Shown here one piece after another: positions 35,223 through 43,600 of a DNA stretch of 64,000 bases. Source of the stretch: Acetobacteraceae bacterium (lineage in GTDB: Bacteria > Pseudomonadota > Alphaproteobacteria > Acetobacterales > Acetobacteraceae); NCBI GenBank assembly GCA_025354865.1, contig JANXMB010000190.1, forward strand, positions 60,850 through 124,849, read 5' to 3'. The stretch's first letter is position 1. Every line of letters begins with the position of its first letter. The notes under the pieces were generated by a model. It did not search any database and was not told the DNA's origin. It saw nothing but the letters and a program-made list of their open reading frames with translations. The position numbers and the translations under genes were made by a program.

Positions 35223-35268
35223 TCCAACGCCGAGATCGCGTGCAACCTCAAACGATCATGGTCTAAGG
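35149..35268. repeat. cluster of further palindromes after copy C
   Basis: Directly adjoining copy C are two more inverted repeats: GAGGTTGA/TCAACCTC separated by two bases (about 35165-35182), and a perfect 14-base pair CTTAGACCATGATC (35211-35224) with GATCATGGTCTAAG (35254-35267). The HAD stop codon lies in the first arm of the latter. They differ in sequence from the main family, so this gap has collected several elements. Confidence 0.8.
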
Positions 35269-35276
35269 CCCAAGCG

Positions 35277-35726
35277 ATGACCGTTCCGTTTCTGACGCTG
35301 ATCTATCCCTGGACGAAGGCGTTCCACATCGTGTCCATGGTGGCGTGGATGGCGGGCATGTTCTACCTGCCGCGCCTGTTCGTGTACCACTGCGCCATGC
35401 AGCGCGGTTCGGCCGAGAGCGAACGCTTCAAGGTCATGGAACACCGTTTGCTGAAGCAGATCGTCAATCCCGCGATGATCGCGACCTGGGTGTTCGGCAC
35501 GATGCTGGTCCTGACCCCCGGCATTATCGATTGGTCGGCGCCGTGGTGGTGGGTCAAGCTCACGGCTGTGCTGGCGATGTCGGGGTTTCACGGCGCCATG
35601 TCCAAGTGGAAACGGCAATTCATGGAGGACCGGAATACCAGATTGCACCGGTTTTATCGCATCGCGAACGAGGTTCCGACGCTTTTACTGGTTGCTATTG
35701 TCATTATGGTAGTGGTCCGGCCGTAG
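35277..35726 (+). CDS. hemJ: protoporphyrinogen oxidase HemJ
   Basis: A 149-residue protein with four membrane segments. WTKAFHIVSMVAWMAGMFYLPRLFVYH near the start contains the conserved histidine of HemJ, and RNTRLHRFYRIANEVPTLLLVAIVIMVVVRP is the typical end. HemJ oxidises protoporphyrinogen IX in haem synthesis and replaces HemG/HemY in most alphaproteobacteria. It follows a palindrome cluster; the 286 bases after it, before the response regulator, hold no gene. Confidence 0.95.
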   Translation: MTVPFLTLIYPWTKAFHIVSMVAWMAGMFYLPRLFVYHCAMQRGSAESERFKVMEHRLLKQIVNPAMIATWVFGTMLVLTPGIIDWSAPWWWVKLTAVLAMSGFHGAMSKWKRQFMEDRNTRLHRFYRIANEVPTLLLVAIVIMVVVRP

Positions 35727-36012
35727 CCCGCCGCAGACGCCGGCCAACCGCCCGATTTCGCCCGCACATCGGTGCGTTTCGGCACCAAGCAGAGGCCTGC
35801 TGCCGCAACCCAAATCGCCGAATTATTTAGCTTTTCACTCGAAACCTGGGTCGATCGGAGGTAACATAATCGTGAATGAGTCGAATTTTGGGATGTACGC
35901 TCCGCCGGGCCTCTTGAAACGCCACGCTCAACCCGCTTAAAAAAGGTTCGGTTGCGCGCAAATTTAGCGCGAAACATAAACACTGTCAGAACAATGTGAG
36001 AGCGAGAGAGTT

Positions 36013-36714
36013 TTGCAGGAAGACGAGGTCGCCTATCCCACAGTGCTTATCGTCGAAGACAATCTTACTCTCGCCGACGAAATGGCCGTCTCATTGCGCC
36101 ACCACAGGCTACAGCCCATTGTCGCAACCGACTGGGATAGTGCAATCGAAATCGTCTCCACCGCTGCGATGGATGTTATCGTTCTCGATCAACGGCTTGG
36201 CCCGATCGATGCGGTTCTGGCGCTGCCGCAATTGCGCGCCCTCACCCCGGTCCCGATCCTGGTGCTGACTGCAAACCAGGCCGAGGCCGATCGTATCCTG
36301 GCGCTGGAAATCGGCGCCGACGACTTTCTGCTGAAGCCGATTTCCGGCCGCGAACTGGTTGCCCGCGTCCGCGCGCATCTGCGGCGTGCGAGCGGCGGCA
36401 CCGGCCCTGCCTCCGCCCCGCCCCGGTGGCGTTTCTCCTTGTCCGATCGCCGTCTGACCCGTCCCGACGGGGAGACGGTTGCACTGACCTCGGCGGAATT
36501 CGACCTGCTCGCGCAGTTGATCGAGACGCCCCATCAACCCATCGACCGCGACACGCTGACACGCCGGGTGTTGGGCCGTCCCTGGCGATCGGAAGAGCGT
36601 GCGATCGACAATCTTGTGCTGCATCTGCGTCAGAAGCTTGGACCGGGCGGCGAGCGTAGCATCGCGACCATTCGCAACCAGGGCTACGCTTTCACCGCAT
36701 TCCCGTCGCCCTGA
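36013..36714 (+). CDS. OmpR-family response regulator
   Basis: A 233-residue regulator. The receiver domain has TVLIVEDN, phosphoacceptor D59 in VIVLDQRLG, and the lysine in FLLKPISG. The C-terminal winged helix is TSAEFDLLAQLIETPHQPIDRDTL through AIDNLVLHLRQKLGPGGERSIATIRNQGYAF. The start is a TTG with AGAGAG upstream. It lies next to a single-domain regulator (opposite strand) and a PAS histidine kinase, its likely partner. Confidence 0.93.
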   Translation: MQEDEVAYPTVLIVEDNLTLADEMAVSLRHHRLQPIVATDWDSAIEIVSTAAMDVIVLDQRLGPIDAVLALPQLRALTPVPILVLTANQAEADRILALEIGADDFLLKPISGRELVARVRAHLRRASGGTGPASAPPRWRFSLSDRRLTRPDGETVALTSAEFDLLAQLIETPHQPIDRDTLTRRVLGRPWRSEERAIDNLVLHLRQKLGPGGERSIATIRNQGYAFTAFPSP

Positions 36715-37169
36715 CGCCGAGCAAGCGAGCGCGCCAGCGCCTGACGAAGCGCGGAACGCATTTCGGCGCCCAAAAAGGGCTTGCGCAGGAAGGCAAAGAC
36801 CCCGGCTTCTCTGGCATTGGCCTCGTCCTCCGCCGTCGCGTGTCCGCTGATCAGGACCACTTCGATCCCCCGCCCGGCCTTGTTCAACCCGTCGATCCGT
36901 TGCACCAGGGCGTGCCCGTCCAGCCCGGGCATGCGAATATCGCACACGACGACGCCGACATCGTCCGTTGTCGCCAGAATGGCCCACGCCTCCGCCCCCG
37001 CCGTCGCCGTTATCACGTTGAACGCTCGGCGGCGCAGGCCCAGCGCCAATTCTTCGACGACCTCGGCCTCATCGTCGACGATCAGGACTTTCAGATCGCG
37101 CAAAGCCGGCAGGGTGGCGATCTGCATTTCGGCGGGCTTGTATTGCCCAGGGGGGGCAGACGAAACCAT
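36684..37169 (-). CDS. single-domain response regulator (CheY-like)
   Basis: About 161 residues. The receiver has KVLIVDDEAEV, phosphoacceptor D77 in VVCDIRMPGLDG, the threonine/serine region LISGHAT and lysine in FLRKPF. No output domain; the tail is basic and alanine/arginine-rich. The start is uncertain between 37169, 37235 and 37127. Its last 31 bases overlap the 3' end of the convergent OmpR-type gene. It diverges from the histidine kinase at 37308 and probably receives phosphate from it or from the CckA-type pathway. Confidence 0.88.
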   Translation of the reverse strand: MVSSAPPGQYKPAEMQIATLPALRDLKVLIVDDEAEVVEELALGLRRRAFNVITATAGAEAWAILATTDDVGVVVCDIRMPGLDGHALVQRIDGLNKAGRGIEVVLISGHATAEDEANAREAGVFAFLRKPFLGAEMRSALRQALARSLARRQGDGNAVKA

Positions 37170-37307
37170 GGCGGGCGAGCTTTCTGGTGAGCAACGGGCG
37201 GGCTGGAGCACGACAGTATCGCGCATTACCACCATTTCTATTTCGTTTCAATCTTTGGGTTTTGTCAGCAACCGAAACCGCCTTACTATCCGAACGGAGG
37301 CAATTCG

Positions 37308-39857
37308 ATGTCGTTTGGGATCGCAAAGCGCTGGCCGGTGGCATTACGGGCCGGGAACTGGAAGTTCACGGCGTTCGGCCTCGCACTAGCGGCGGTTTTT
37401 CTCGGTGCCACCTGGGCGACGCTCAATCGCGAGCGCATGGCGGCCGAAAACCAGGCGGTGGTGAATTCGACGAACCTAACCCGAGCGGCGGAGGAGCATG
37501 TCGTTGCGACGGTGCGGGCGATCGATCAGATTTTGCGGAATATTGCGCGCGAATATCGCAATGCACCCGATCGGTTCGATTTTCAGTATTGGCTACGAAA
37601 CAGCGCATTGATGCTCGAACCGACCGAAACCAGCCTTGGGATCGCGAACGAGCAGGGTATCGTGATCCTCAACAATCTCGGCAATATCGGTTACGACGTG
37701 TCGGATCGGCATCATTTTATCGTGCATCGCGACGGCATCGTCGATGGATTGTTCATCAGCGAGCCGTCGTTCGCGCGGGGAACGTATCGTACGGCGATCC
37801 AGTTCACCCGCCGCCTCGAACGACCGGACGGCAGTTTTGCAGGTGTTGTGGCCTTCGGGTTGGATACCGATTATTTCGCCGCTTTCTATCAATCGATCTT
37901 GCTGGGCAACAATGGTGCGATCGCCCTGATCGGCCTCGACGGTATCGTCCGCGCGCGTCTTGTCGGCAACGACCGTACAGTGGGGCAATCGTTGCGATCG
38001 ACCGATTTGTTTCGGCGGCTGGATCGGGAACCGATCGGTGTCAATCATATCAAATACAGCACCGACAATATTGATCGTATCGTCAGCTACCGGCGCCTGG
38101 AAGCCTATCCGCTGATCGTCGCGGTCGGTTTTTCGGCAGAGGAGGTTCTCGGTCCGTACAAAGCGTTTCGCGATCAAGTTCTTCTCGGCGCATTTGCAAT
38201 CAGCATTCTCACCCTGGCACTCGGGCATTTTTCGCTCGCGGAAATCGCCCGCCGGCACGACAGCGAGCGATTGCTGAAAAGCGTGGTGGATGCGGCCCCG
38301 ACGACGATTCAGTTGAAAGGCGCCGATCTGCGCATTCGTTGGGTCAACCGCGCCTATCTGGAATTTCTGGGAGCCGAGGTCGGCGACCCCGTCGGCAAAC
38401 GTATCGACGAATTTCCCGGCCGCACGCCCTATGCCCGGGTGTCCGAGGCAGCCGATCGGGCGGTATTGCAAACCGGGCAACCGGTCGAGGAAATCGCGCA
38501 TTATTATCCGGCTGAAAAACACCGCTCAGATCGGTACATGCTCGTCAGAAAACTGCCGATTTTCAGTCCGACCGGCGATCTCGACGGCATTTTGACGATC
38601 GGCACCGATGTTACCGAGTTACGGCACGCCGAACAGGCTGCAGCGACCGCGCGGGCGGCGGAGCGCGCGGCCGAGACCGCTCGGGCCGAGGTCGGGCGTC
38701 TGCTATCGGGTATGCCGACGGCGGTGTATCGCGGCACGATCGATGCGCAGGGCCGTATGTCCATCGCCTATGTCAGCGAGAATGCGACCGCGATCACAGG
38801 ACGCCCTGCCGAGGCGATTGCCGGAAGCGATGGGTGGTACAAATACCTCGGGTCGGGCGCACAAACGGAAATCGACGCATTCTTCGCCCGCGTCCTGGCG
38901 ACCGGTGAATCGCAAACCGAATATCGGCTGCCCGGAACAAGCGGAATCTGGATCCGCGATCGCGCCCGCGTCCTGGCGCGCCATGCCGACAGCACCGAGA
39001 TCGTCGGCAACTGGACCGACATCTCCCGCGAACACGCGATCGAGCGTCAGGCGGTGGCAAATGCCAAACTCGCGACTTTGGGCGAACTCGCGACCGGTTT
39101 GGCGCATGAATTGAACCAGCCGATCGCGGTGATGTCGCTGGCGGCCGAAAATGCCGAAGACGCGCTTTCGGAAGGGGCGGACGGCATTCCCGCTGCCCGC
39201 ATTCGGCTGGCCCGCATCGTCGATCAGGCGCAGCGGGCCAAGAATATCGTGTCGCATTTGCGCATATTCGGCCGCTCCGACAGCGGCCCGATGACGCAGG
39301 TCCGGCTGGCACAGGCGATCGACGGCGCCCTGGCGCTGGTTGGCAACCATCTGCGCAACGACGGAATTGCGGTGGAAATCGACGTGCCGGCCGCGCTACC
39401 TGCGGTCAGGGGGCGGTTGGTGCCGATAGAAAGCGTGCTGGTGAACCTGTGCATGAACGCCCGCGACGCGATGCGCGGCCTTCCCCCCGATCGCCGGCTT
39501 TTACGGATCGAGGCTGCGTCGGTGCCGCAGGGCCGCGTGGAGTTGCGGGTCGTCGATCGTGGCGGCGGCATTTCGGCCAGCGCGATGCCGCGCTTGTTCG
39601 AGCCATTTTTCACCACGAAGCCGGCGGGCGAGGGCACCGGCCTCGGCCTGTCGATCAGCCACGGCATGATGCAATCGATGGACGGTGGTCTCTCGGTCCA
39701 CAACACCGAGACGGGTGCCTGCTTCGTGTTGACGATGCGGGTTGCCATCTCGGAGGACCGGGCGGGCTTAGAGTCATCCGCCAGCGACGCCCTAGAGCGC
39801 GATGACCGAAGGTGGAATCACCGGAGGTCTGAATCGCGCGAACAAACAAAAGGTTAG
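37308..39857 (+). CDS. membrane-bound PAS sensor histidine kinase with a repeat-encoded C-terminal tail
   Basis: 849 residues. Membrane helices at about 20-40 and 287-305 flank a periplasmic Cache-like sensor domain. Two PAS regions follow (about 320-440 and 465-575), the first followed by TDVTELRHAEQAAATARAAE, a coiled coil. The kinase core has the phospho-histidine H600 in GLAHELNQPIAVM, N-box NLCMNARDAM, VDRGGG and GEGTGLGLSISHGMM. GGAGG precedes the ATG. From residue 829 (codon CTA at 39792) the frame enters repeat copy D and gains 21 residues rich in R, E and D (ALERDDRRWNHRRSESREQ). Confidence 0.93.
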   Translation: MSFGIAKRWPVALRAGNWKFTAFGLALAAVFLGATWATLNRERMAAENQAVVNSTNLTRAAEEHVVATVRAIDQILRNIAREYRNAPDRFDFQYWLRNSALMLEPTETSLGIANEQGIVILNNLGNIGYDVSDRHHFIVHRDGIVDGLFISEPSFARGTYRTAIQFTRRLERPDGSFAGVVAFGLDTDYFAAFYQSILLGNNGAIALIGLDGIVRARLVGNDRTVGQSLRSTDLFRRLDREPIGVNHIKYSTDNIDRIVSYRRLEAYPLIVAVGFSAEEVLGPYKAFRDQVLLGAFAISILTLALGHFSLAEIARRHDSERLLKSVVDAAPTTIQLKGADLRIRWVNRAYLEFLGAEVGDPVGKRIDEFPGRTPYARVSEAADRAVLQTGQPVEEIAHYYPAEKHRSDRYMLVRKLPIFSPTGDLDGILTIGTDVTELRHAEQAAATARAAERAAETARAEVGRLLSGMPTAVYRGTIDAQGRMSIAYVSENATAITGRPAEAIAGSDGWYKYLGSGAQTEIDAFFARVLATGESQTEYRLPGTSGIWIRDRARVLARHADSTEIVGNWTDISREHAIERQAVANAKLATLGELATGLAHELNQPIAVMSLAAENAEDALSEGADGIPAARIRLARIVDQAQRAKNIVSHLRIFGRSDSGPMTQVRLAQAIDGALALVGNHLRNDGIAVEIDVPAALPAVRGRLVPIESVLVNLCMNARDAMRGLPPDRRLLRIEAASVPQGRVELRVVDRGGGISASAMPRLFEPFFTTKPAGEGTGLGLSISHGMMQSMDGGLSVHNTETGACFVLTMRVAISEDRAGLESSASDALERDDRRWNHRRSESREQTKG

Positions 39858-39896
39858 ATCGCGATGCGTGAGCGAGAGCGAACGCATCGCGATCTG
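39793..39896 (+). repeat. dispersed palindromic repeat, long form, copy D (104 bp)
   Basis: Begins TAGAGCGCGATGACCG within a CTAG. The second half holds a perfect 13-base pair, GATCGCGATGCGT and ACGCATCGCGATC, and it ends ATCGCGATCT. Same length and two-hairpin structure as copy B. Its first half encodes the last 21 residues of the histidine kinase, whose TAG stop (39855-39857) lies within the element. Confidence 0.88.
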
Positions 39897-40001
39897 GCGC
39901 TGGTCCATCGGAACATTTAGCGCGGTCGCGCCGGGGCCGCTGGGCGGTGTTCTATCGCACTGTCCGGGCGAGCAATTTCATCGGCCCGACATCGCTTCGC
40001 T

Positions 40002-40217
40002 TTACCAGTCGAGGCGATATTGCTCTGGTCGCTGGCGAAACATTTCCGCATGCGCTCCGCCGGAAAATCCTTCGGCAGGGACGAGCGAGAGACTCGCCGC
40101 AGCGATCAGATTTGCCGTCAATCCGTGTCCGAGCGCCCGCGCTTCGTCCTCCAGATCGATCAAACAACACATGAGCCCGCGCACGGCGGGATCGATCGGC
40201 GTCGTCGGTCGATTCAT
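40002..40217 (-). CDS. small hypothetical protein (71 aa)
   Basis: MNRPTTPIDPAVRGLMCCLIDLEDEARALGHGLTANLIAAASLSL and onward: a helical, soluble-looking protein. GGGGAT lies about eight bases before the ATG. I do not recognise a family. It is on the strand opposite the kinase, just past repeat copy D, in a part of the window where no other gene fits. It could be a small partner of the signalling cluster; this is only position-based. Confidence 0.5.
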   Translation of the reverse strand: MNRPTTPIDPAVRGLMCCLIDLEDEARALGHGLTANLIAAASLSLVPAEGFSGGAHAEMFRQRPEQYRLDW

Positions 40218-40240
40218 TGTTTTATCCCCGTGTTCGAACG

Positions 40241-40281
40241 GCCGTGCTGGGGCTAGGGGTGGCCCGGCACGACGGCTTTTT
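40241..40281 (+). terminator. possible intrinsic terminator
   Basis: A GC-rich imperfect stem (GCCGTGCTGGGGC with GCCCGGCACGACGGC) is followed by TTTTT. It would act on plus-strand transcripts, but the nearest plus-strand gene (the kinase) ends about 380 bases earlier, so the role is doubtful. The rest of the 154-base spacer shows no gene. Confidence 0.3.
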
Positions 40282-40371
40282 CCAACGGTCGATATTTACG
40301 CTATTTAACAGTAACGAACTACCGTCCTATTGTCACCTTTTGTCCGCCTGCAGCGCGGCCTCGAAGTCGGT

Positions 40372-42444
40372 TCAAGCGCGGGTCAAACGGAAAAAACCCA
40401 TGCTATCGACTGCAATCGTCCATCCGGGGGGAACGACGACGGTGGAGTCCAACGCCTCCACAACGATGGGGCCGGACAAGACGGTGCCGGCCACCATACC
40501 GTCGCGCCAATAGACATCGGTATCGACGAATCCCGTTGCAGGAAACCAAACGCGCCGCGTGCGGACCCGCGCCGCCGCCGCATCGCCGGGCCGGGAGAGT
40601 TGCAAATCCTCCCGCCGGCCGACCGCCGTCAGACGCAGGGTGACCAGTTGCACCGGCTCCGCCCGGTTGGCATGCCCGTAGGTCTGTAGGTGGCGGGCAT
40701 GGAACGACTCTGCCAGGGCATCCAGCGCGGCCCGATCGATCGGCCCCTCCGCCACTGGCACCGTCAATTCGTAGGCCTGCCGCCGGTAGCGCACATCGGC
40801 CATGCGAACCAACGCCCGCCGTTCGACTGGCACTTTGGCGGCATCCAGCATCGCCGCACCCGCCACCTCCATCGCCGCAAAGACATCCCCGACCCGCTCG
40901 GCGGTTACCGTCCCGAGGTCGGCATACAGCGTGCGGGCATAATCCCGCTTGAGGTCGGTCGCCACCAGGCCCAAAGCCGAGAAGGCGCCGGGCGCGGGGG
41001 GCACGATCACTTCGGGAATGCCCAGTTCCTCGGCCAATGCAGCGGCATGCACGGGGCCGGCGCCACCGAAGGCGATCAGGCCGAATTCCCGTGGATCGTG
41101 CCCGCGCTCGACCGACACGATCCGCAACGCCTGCGCCATATTGCTATTCACAATCCGCACAATGCGCTCGGCTGCATCCACCGCCGACAAGCCGAAATGC
41201 ACGCCGACATCCGCGAGCACCGCGCGTTCGGCCGCCGCTGCGTCGATCGGCAACCCACCGCCGAGCAGCGCCGTGCGGTCGAGGTAGCCAAGCACGACGT
41301 TTGCGTCGGTGACGGTGGGATGGACGCCGCCGCGCCCGTAGGCGGCCGGTCCGGGGGCGGCCCCGGCGCTATGGGGGCCGACTTTCAACGCGCCGCCCGG
41401 ATCGACCCAGGCGATGGACCCGCCGCCGGCACTGACCTCCGCCAGATCGATGACGGGCACCCGGATCGGGTGGCCGGTGCCGTGCATCCAGCGCTTTGTA
41501 TTCGCCGCCCCGCCGACTTCGTACTCCGCCGTTACCGCGACCGTGCCGTTCACAATCACGCTCGCTTTGGCCGTGGTGCCGCCCATGTCGAAGGAAATCA
41601 GGTTGGGCCGGCCGAGTTGCCGCCCCGCGAGCGCGGCCGCGATGACCCCAGCGGCAGGGCCGGATTCGACGGCCATCGCTGGCATGCGCAGCCCCTCGGC
41701 AATGTCGAATACGCCGCCGGAGGAGCCCATGACGTGCAAGGCGGGCAGGCCGAGGTCGGTGGTTGCTTGCGACAACCGGTCGAGATACCCGGCCAGCAAC
41801 GGACCGACATAGGCGCAGACCGCCGTTGTACTGGCCCTCTCGAATTCACGAATCTCAGGCAGGACCTCGCACGATAGGAACACCCCGACATCGGGCAGCG
41901 CCGCGCGCAAGGCTTCGCCGACGCGCCGTTCGTGGGCGTCGTTCAAAAATGAAAACAGGAAAGAAACGGCGACGGTTTGCAGATCGGCCGCCCGAATCGC
42001 CGCAATCAGCGCCGGCAGTTCGTCTTCCGCCAGCGGGATCGCAACCGCGCCCTGGGCGTCGATACGCTCCGTTATCTCGAACCGATGGCGCCGAGGCACC
42101 AGCACATTCGGCGCGTCCTGAAAGAGATCGTACAGATCGGGGCGGGAGGATCGGCGGAGTTCCAGCAGATCGCGGAACCCCCGTGTCGCGACAAAACCGG
42201 CCTTGGCGCCTTTATGCTCCAGCAGCGCGTTGGTGACGACCGTGGTGGCATGGGACAGCAGCACCACGTCGGCCGGGTCGATCGCGTTTTCCGCCAGGCC
42301 GCGCCGGATGCCGTCGATCACAGCCGCGCCGAAGTCGTGAGGGGTCGTCAGCACCTTGGCGATGCCGATGCGGCCGGTTCCTTCTTCCACCAGGGCGACG
42401 TCGGTGAACGTGCCGCCGATGTCGATGCCGATTCGCCAGGGCAT
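40372..42444 (-). CDS. hydantoinase/oxoprolinase family protein, HyuA type
   Basis: 690 residues. The N-terminus MPWRIGIDIGGTFTDVALV is the ATP-binding start of the hydantoinase A family; LLSHATTVVTNALLEHKG, ESGPAAGVIAAA, SFDMGGTTAKASVI and AFGGAGPVHAAALAEELG confirm it. Such proteins hydrolyse 5-membered cyclic amides with ATP, or act in acetone/acetophenone carboxylases. The partner HyuB subunit is not adjacent, which is unusual. GGGAG precedes the ATG. It lies 71 bases after the XRE regulator on the same strand. Confidence 0.92.
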   Translation of the reverse strand: MPWRIGIDIGGTFTDVALVEEGTGRIGIAKVLTTPHDFGAAVIDGIRRGLAENAIDPADVVLLSHATTVVTNALLEHKGAKAGFVATRGFRDLLELRRSSRPDLYDLFQDAPNVLVPRRHRFEITERIDAQGAVAIPLAEDELPALIAAIRAADLQTVAVSFLFSFLNDAHERRVGEALRAALPDVGVFLSCEVLPEIREFERASTTAVCAYVGPLLAGYLDRLSQATTDLGLPALHVMGSSGGVFDIAEGLRMPAMAVESGPAAGVIAAALAGRQLGRPNLISFDMGGTTAKASVIVNGTVAVTAEYEVGGAANTKRWMHGTGHPIRVPVIDLAEVSAGGGSIAWVDPGGALKVGPHSAGAAPGPAAYGRGGVHPTVTDANVVLGYLDRTALLGGGLPIDAAAAERAVLADVGVHFGLSAVDAAERIVRIVNSNMAQALRIVSVERGHDPREFGLIAFGGAGPVHAAALAEELGIPEVIVPPAPGAFSALGLVATDLKRDYARTLYADLGTVTAERVGDVFAAMEVAGAAMLDAAKVPVERRALVRMADVRYRRQAYELTVPVAEGPIDRAALDALAESFHARHLQTYGHANRAEPVQLVTLRLTAVGRREDLQLSRPGDAAAARVRTRRVWFPATGFVDTDVYWRDGMVAGTVLSGPIVVEALDSTVVVPPGWTIAVDSMGFFRLTRA

Positions 42445-42515
42445 GAGGCAACTCCCGTAAGAACACCCCATCGTTGCGCAGGCCGCAGCCGGCGGCAACG
42501 GGCTTTACGCGATTA

Positions 42516-43397
42516 TCACCCGTTGGCGGCGATCAATTGGCGCAGGCGGGTGGCGCCGGCCGGCCCCTTTAACGCATCGCGCCAATTCGCCTCCGCCACC
42601 CGCTGATGCGCGTGGACGGCTTCGTCGGCACCGGTGATCATCGCGACGCCGGTATGGGCGGTGGGATGGGTGTCCGGGCGGAACGGGTTGATCGCCAGCG
42701 ACACCCGGTCGCGCGCGCGCATGATCTTGAACGACGCACTGGGTTCCACCCCGGCGATCAAGCCGAACTGCAGGCCCATCGGTTCGGTTTCCATCAGGTT
42801 GGCGATGTTCTCGATTTCCTTCGACGCAACCTCCCGGCAGACCCGGCGCAGCCGATCCGATGTCGCAATGCCATTCGCGATGCCGCTCGCCAGCATGTTT
42901 TGCACCGCAGTCAAGGATATCATGGCGATGATGCCGGGGCGGCGCATCGTGTACATGCGCTTGCGGGCCATCATGATGCCCATCAACTGTTCCGCCTGAC
43001 TGCGCAGGGCAATCCGCTCGTCGCCGGCCTGTTCGGTCGCTTCGTCGAACACGGCCGCCATCGTGGAATCGTAGGTGTCCGAGGTCGTGAGGTAGCAAAG
43101 CGGCCCGGCCAATTGCAGAATTTGGTCGGTGGTTTCTTCCACCTGACGGATGCGTTCCGCATAGCCGATCGGACGGCTGTAATACTCCACCCCGATGCCA
43201 AGCAGCGAAAGCGGGGAGATTTTCAGCAGTTCGGCCAATCGCTTGATGGTATCGAGCTTGATCACCTCGCCCTTTTCGTACCGGTACAGCGCGGCACGGG
43301 ACACACCGAGGCGGGCGGCGATTTCCTCGGCCCGCAAACCGGACTCCAGGCGATAGGCCCGCAACTGCTGACCGATTTCGGTGAACCGCATCGACAT
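42516..43397 (-). CDS. XRE-family transcriptional regulator with large C-terminal domain
   Basis: 293 residues. The helix-turn-helix is at the N-terminus (FTEIGQQLRAYRLESGLRAEEIAARLGVSRAALYRYEKG). A short linker (KLDTIKRLAELLKISPLSLLGIGVEYY) leads to a long C-terminal domain with no motif I recognise, possibly ligand-binding. The start MSMRFTEIG is chosen over one 51 bases upstream. It lies between glxR and the hydantoinase gene on the same strand, so it may regulate either. Confidence 0.85.
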   Translation of the reverse strand: MSMRFTEIGQQLRAYRLESGLRAEEIAARLGVSRAALYRYEKGEVIKLDTIKRLAELLKISPLSLLGIGVEYYSRPIGYAERIRQVEETTDQILQLAGPLCYLTTSDTYDSTMAAVFDEATEQAGDERIALRSQAEQLMGIMMARKRMYTMRRPGIIAMISLTAVQNMLASGIANGIATSDRLRRVCREVASKEIENIANLMETEPMGLQFGLIAGVEPSASFKIMRARDRVSLAINPFRPDTHPTAHTGVAMITGADEAVHAHQRVAEANWRDALKGPAGATRLRQLIAANG

Positions 43398-43476
43398 ATG
43401 TTTGCTCTCCTGGCTGTCCCCGGCCCACAGCGGTCCCTGGCCCACCAAAATACGAAAGGCGCCAGCCCCAGCGCCG

Positions 43477-43496
43477 GACTCGGCAAGGACCGAGTC
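43477..43496. repeat. short hairpin between glxR and the XRE regulator
   Basis: GACTCGG and CCGAGTC flank six bases, giving a perfect seven-pair stem. It lies in the 203-base spacer 43398-43600 upstream of the XRE gene. No T-tract. It could be the regulator's own operator; otherwise the spacer shows nothing. Confidence 0.35.
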
Positions 43497-43600
43497 TCAG
43501 AACCGTTACCGGACGCCTTTCTATGTCACAGAAGGCTGTTTTTCAAGCCCATTCAAAATTTATGGGACTCGGCTTCCCCGCAGGAGCGGGTTCGGCAGCC

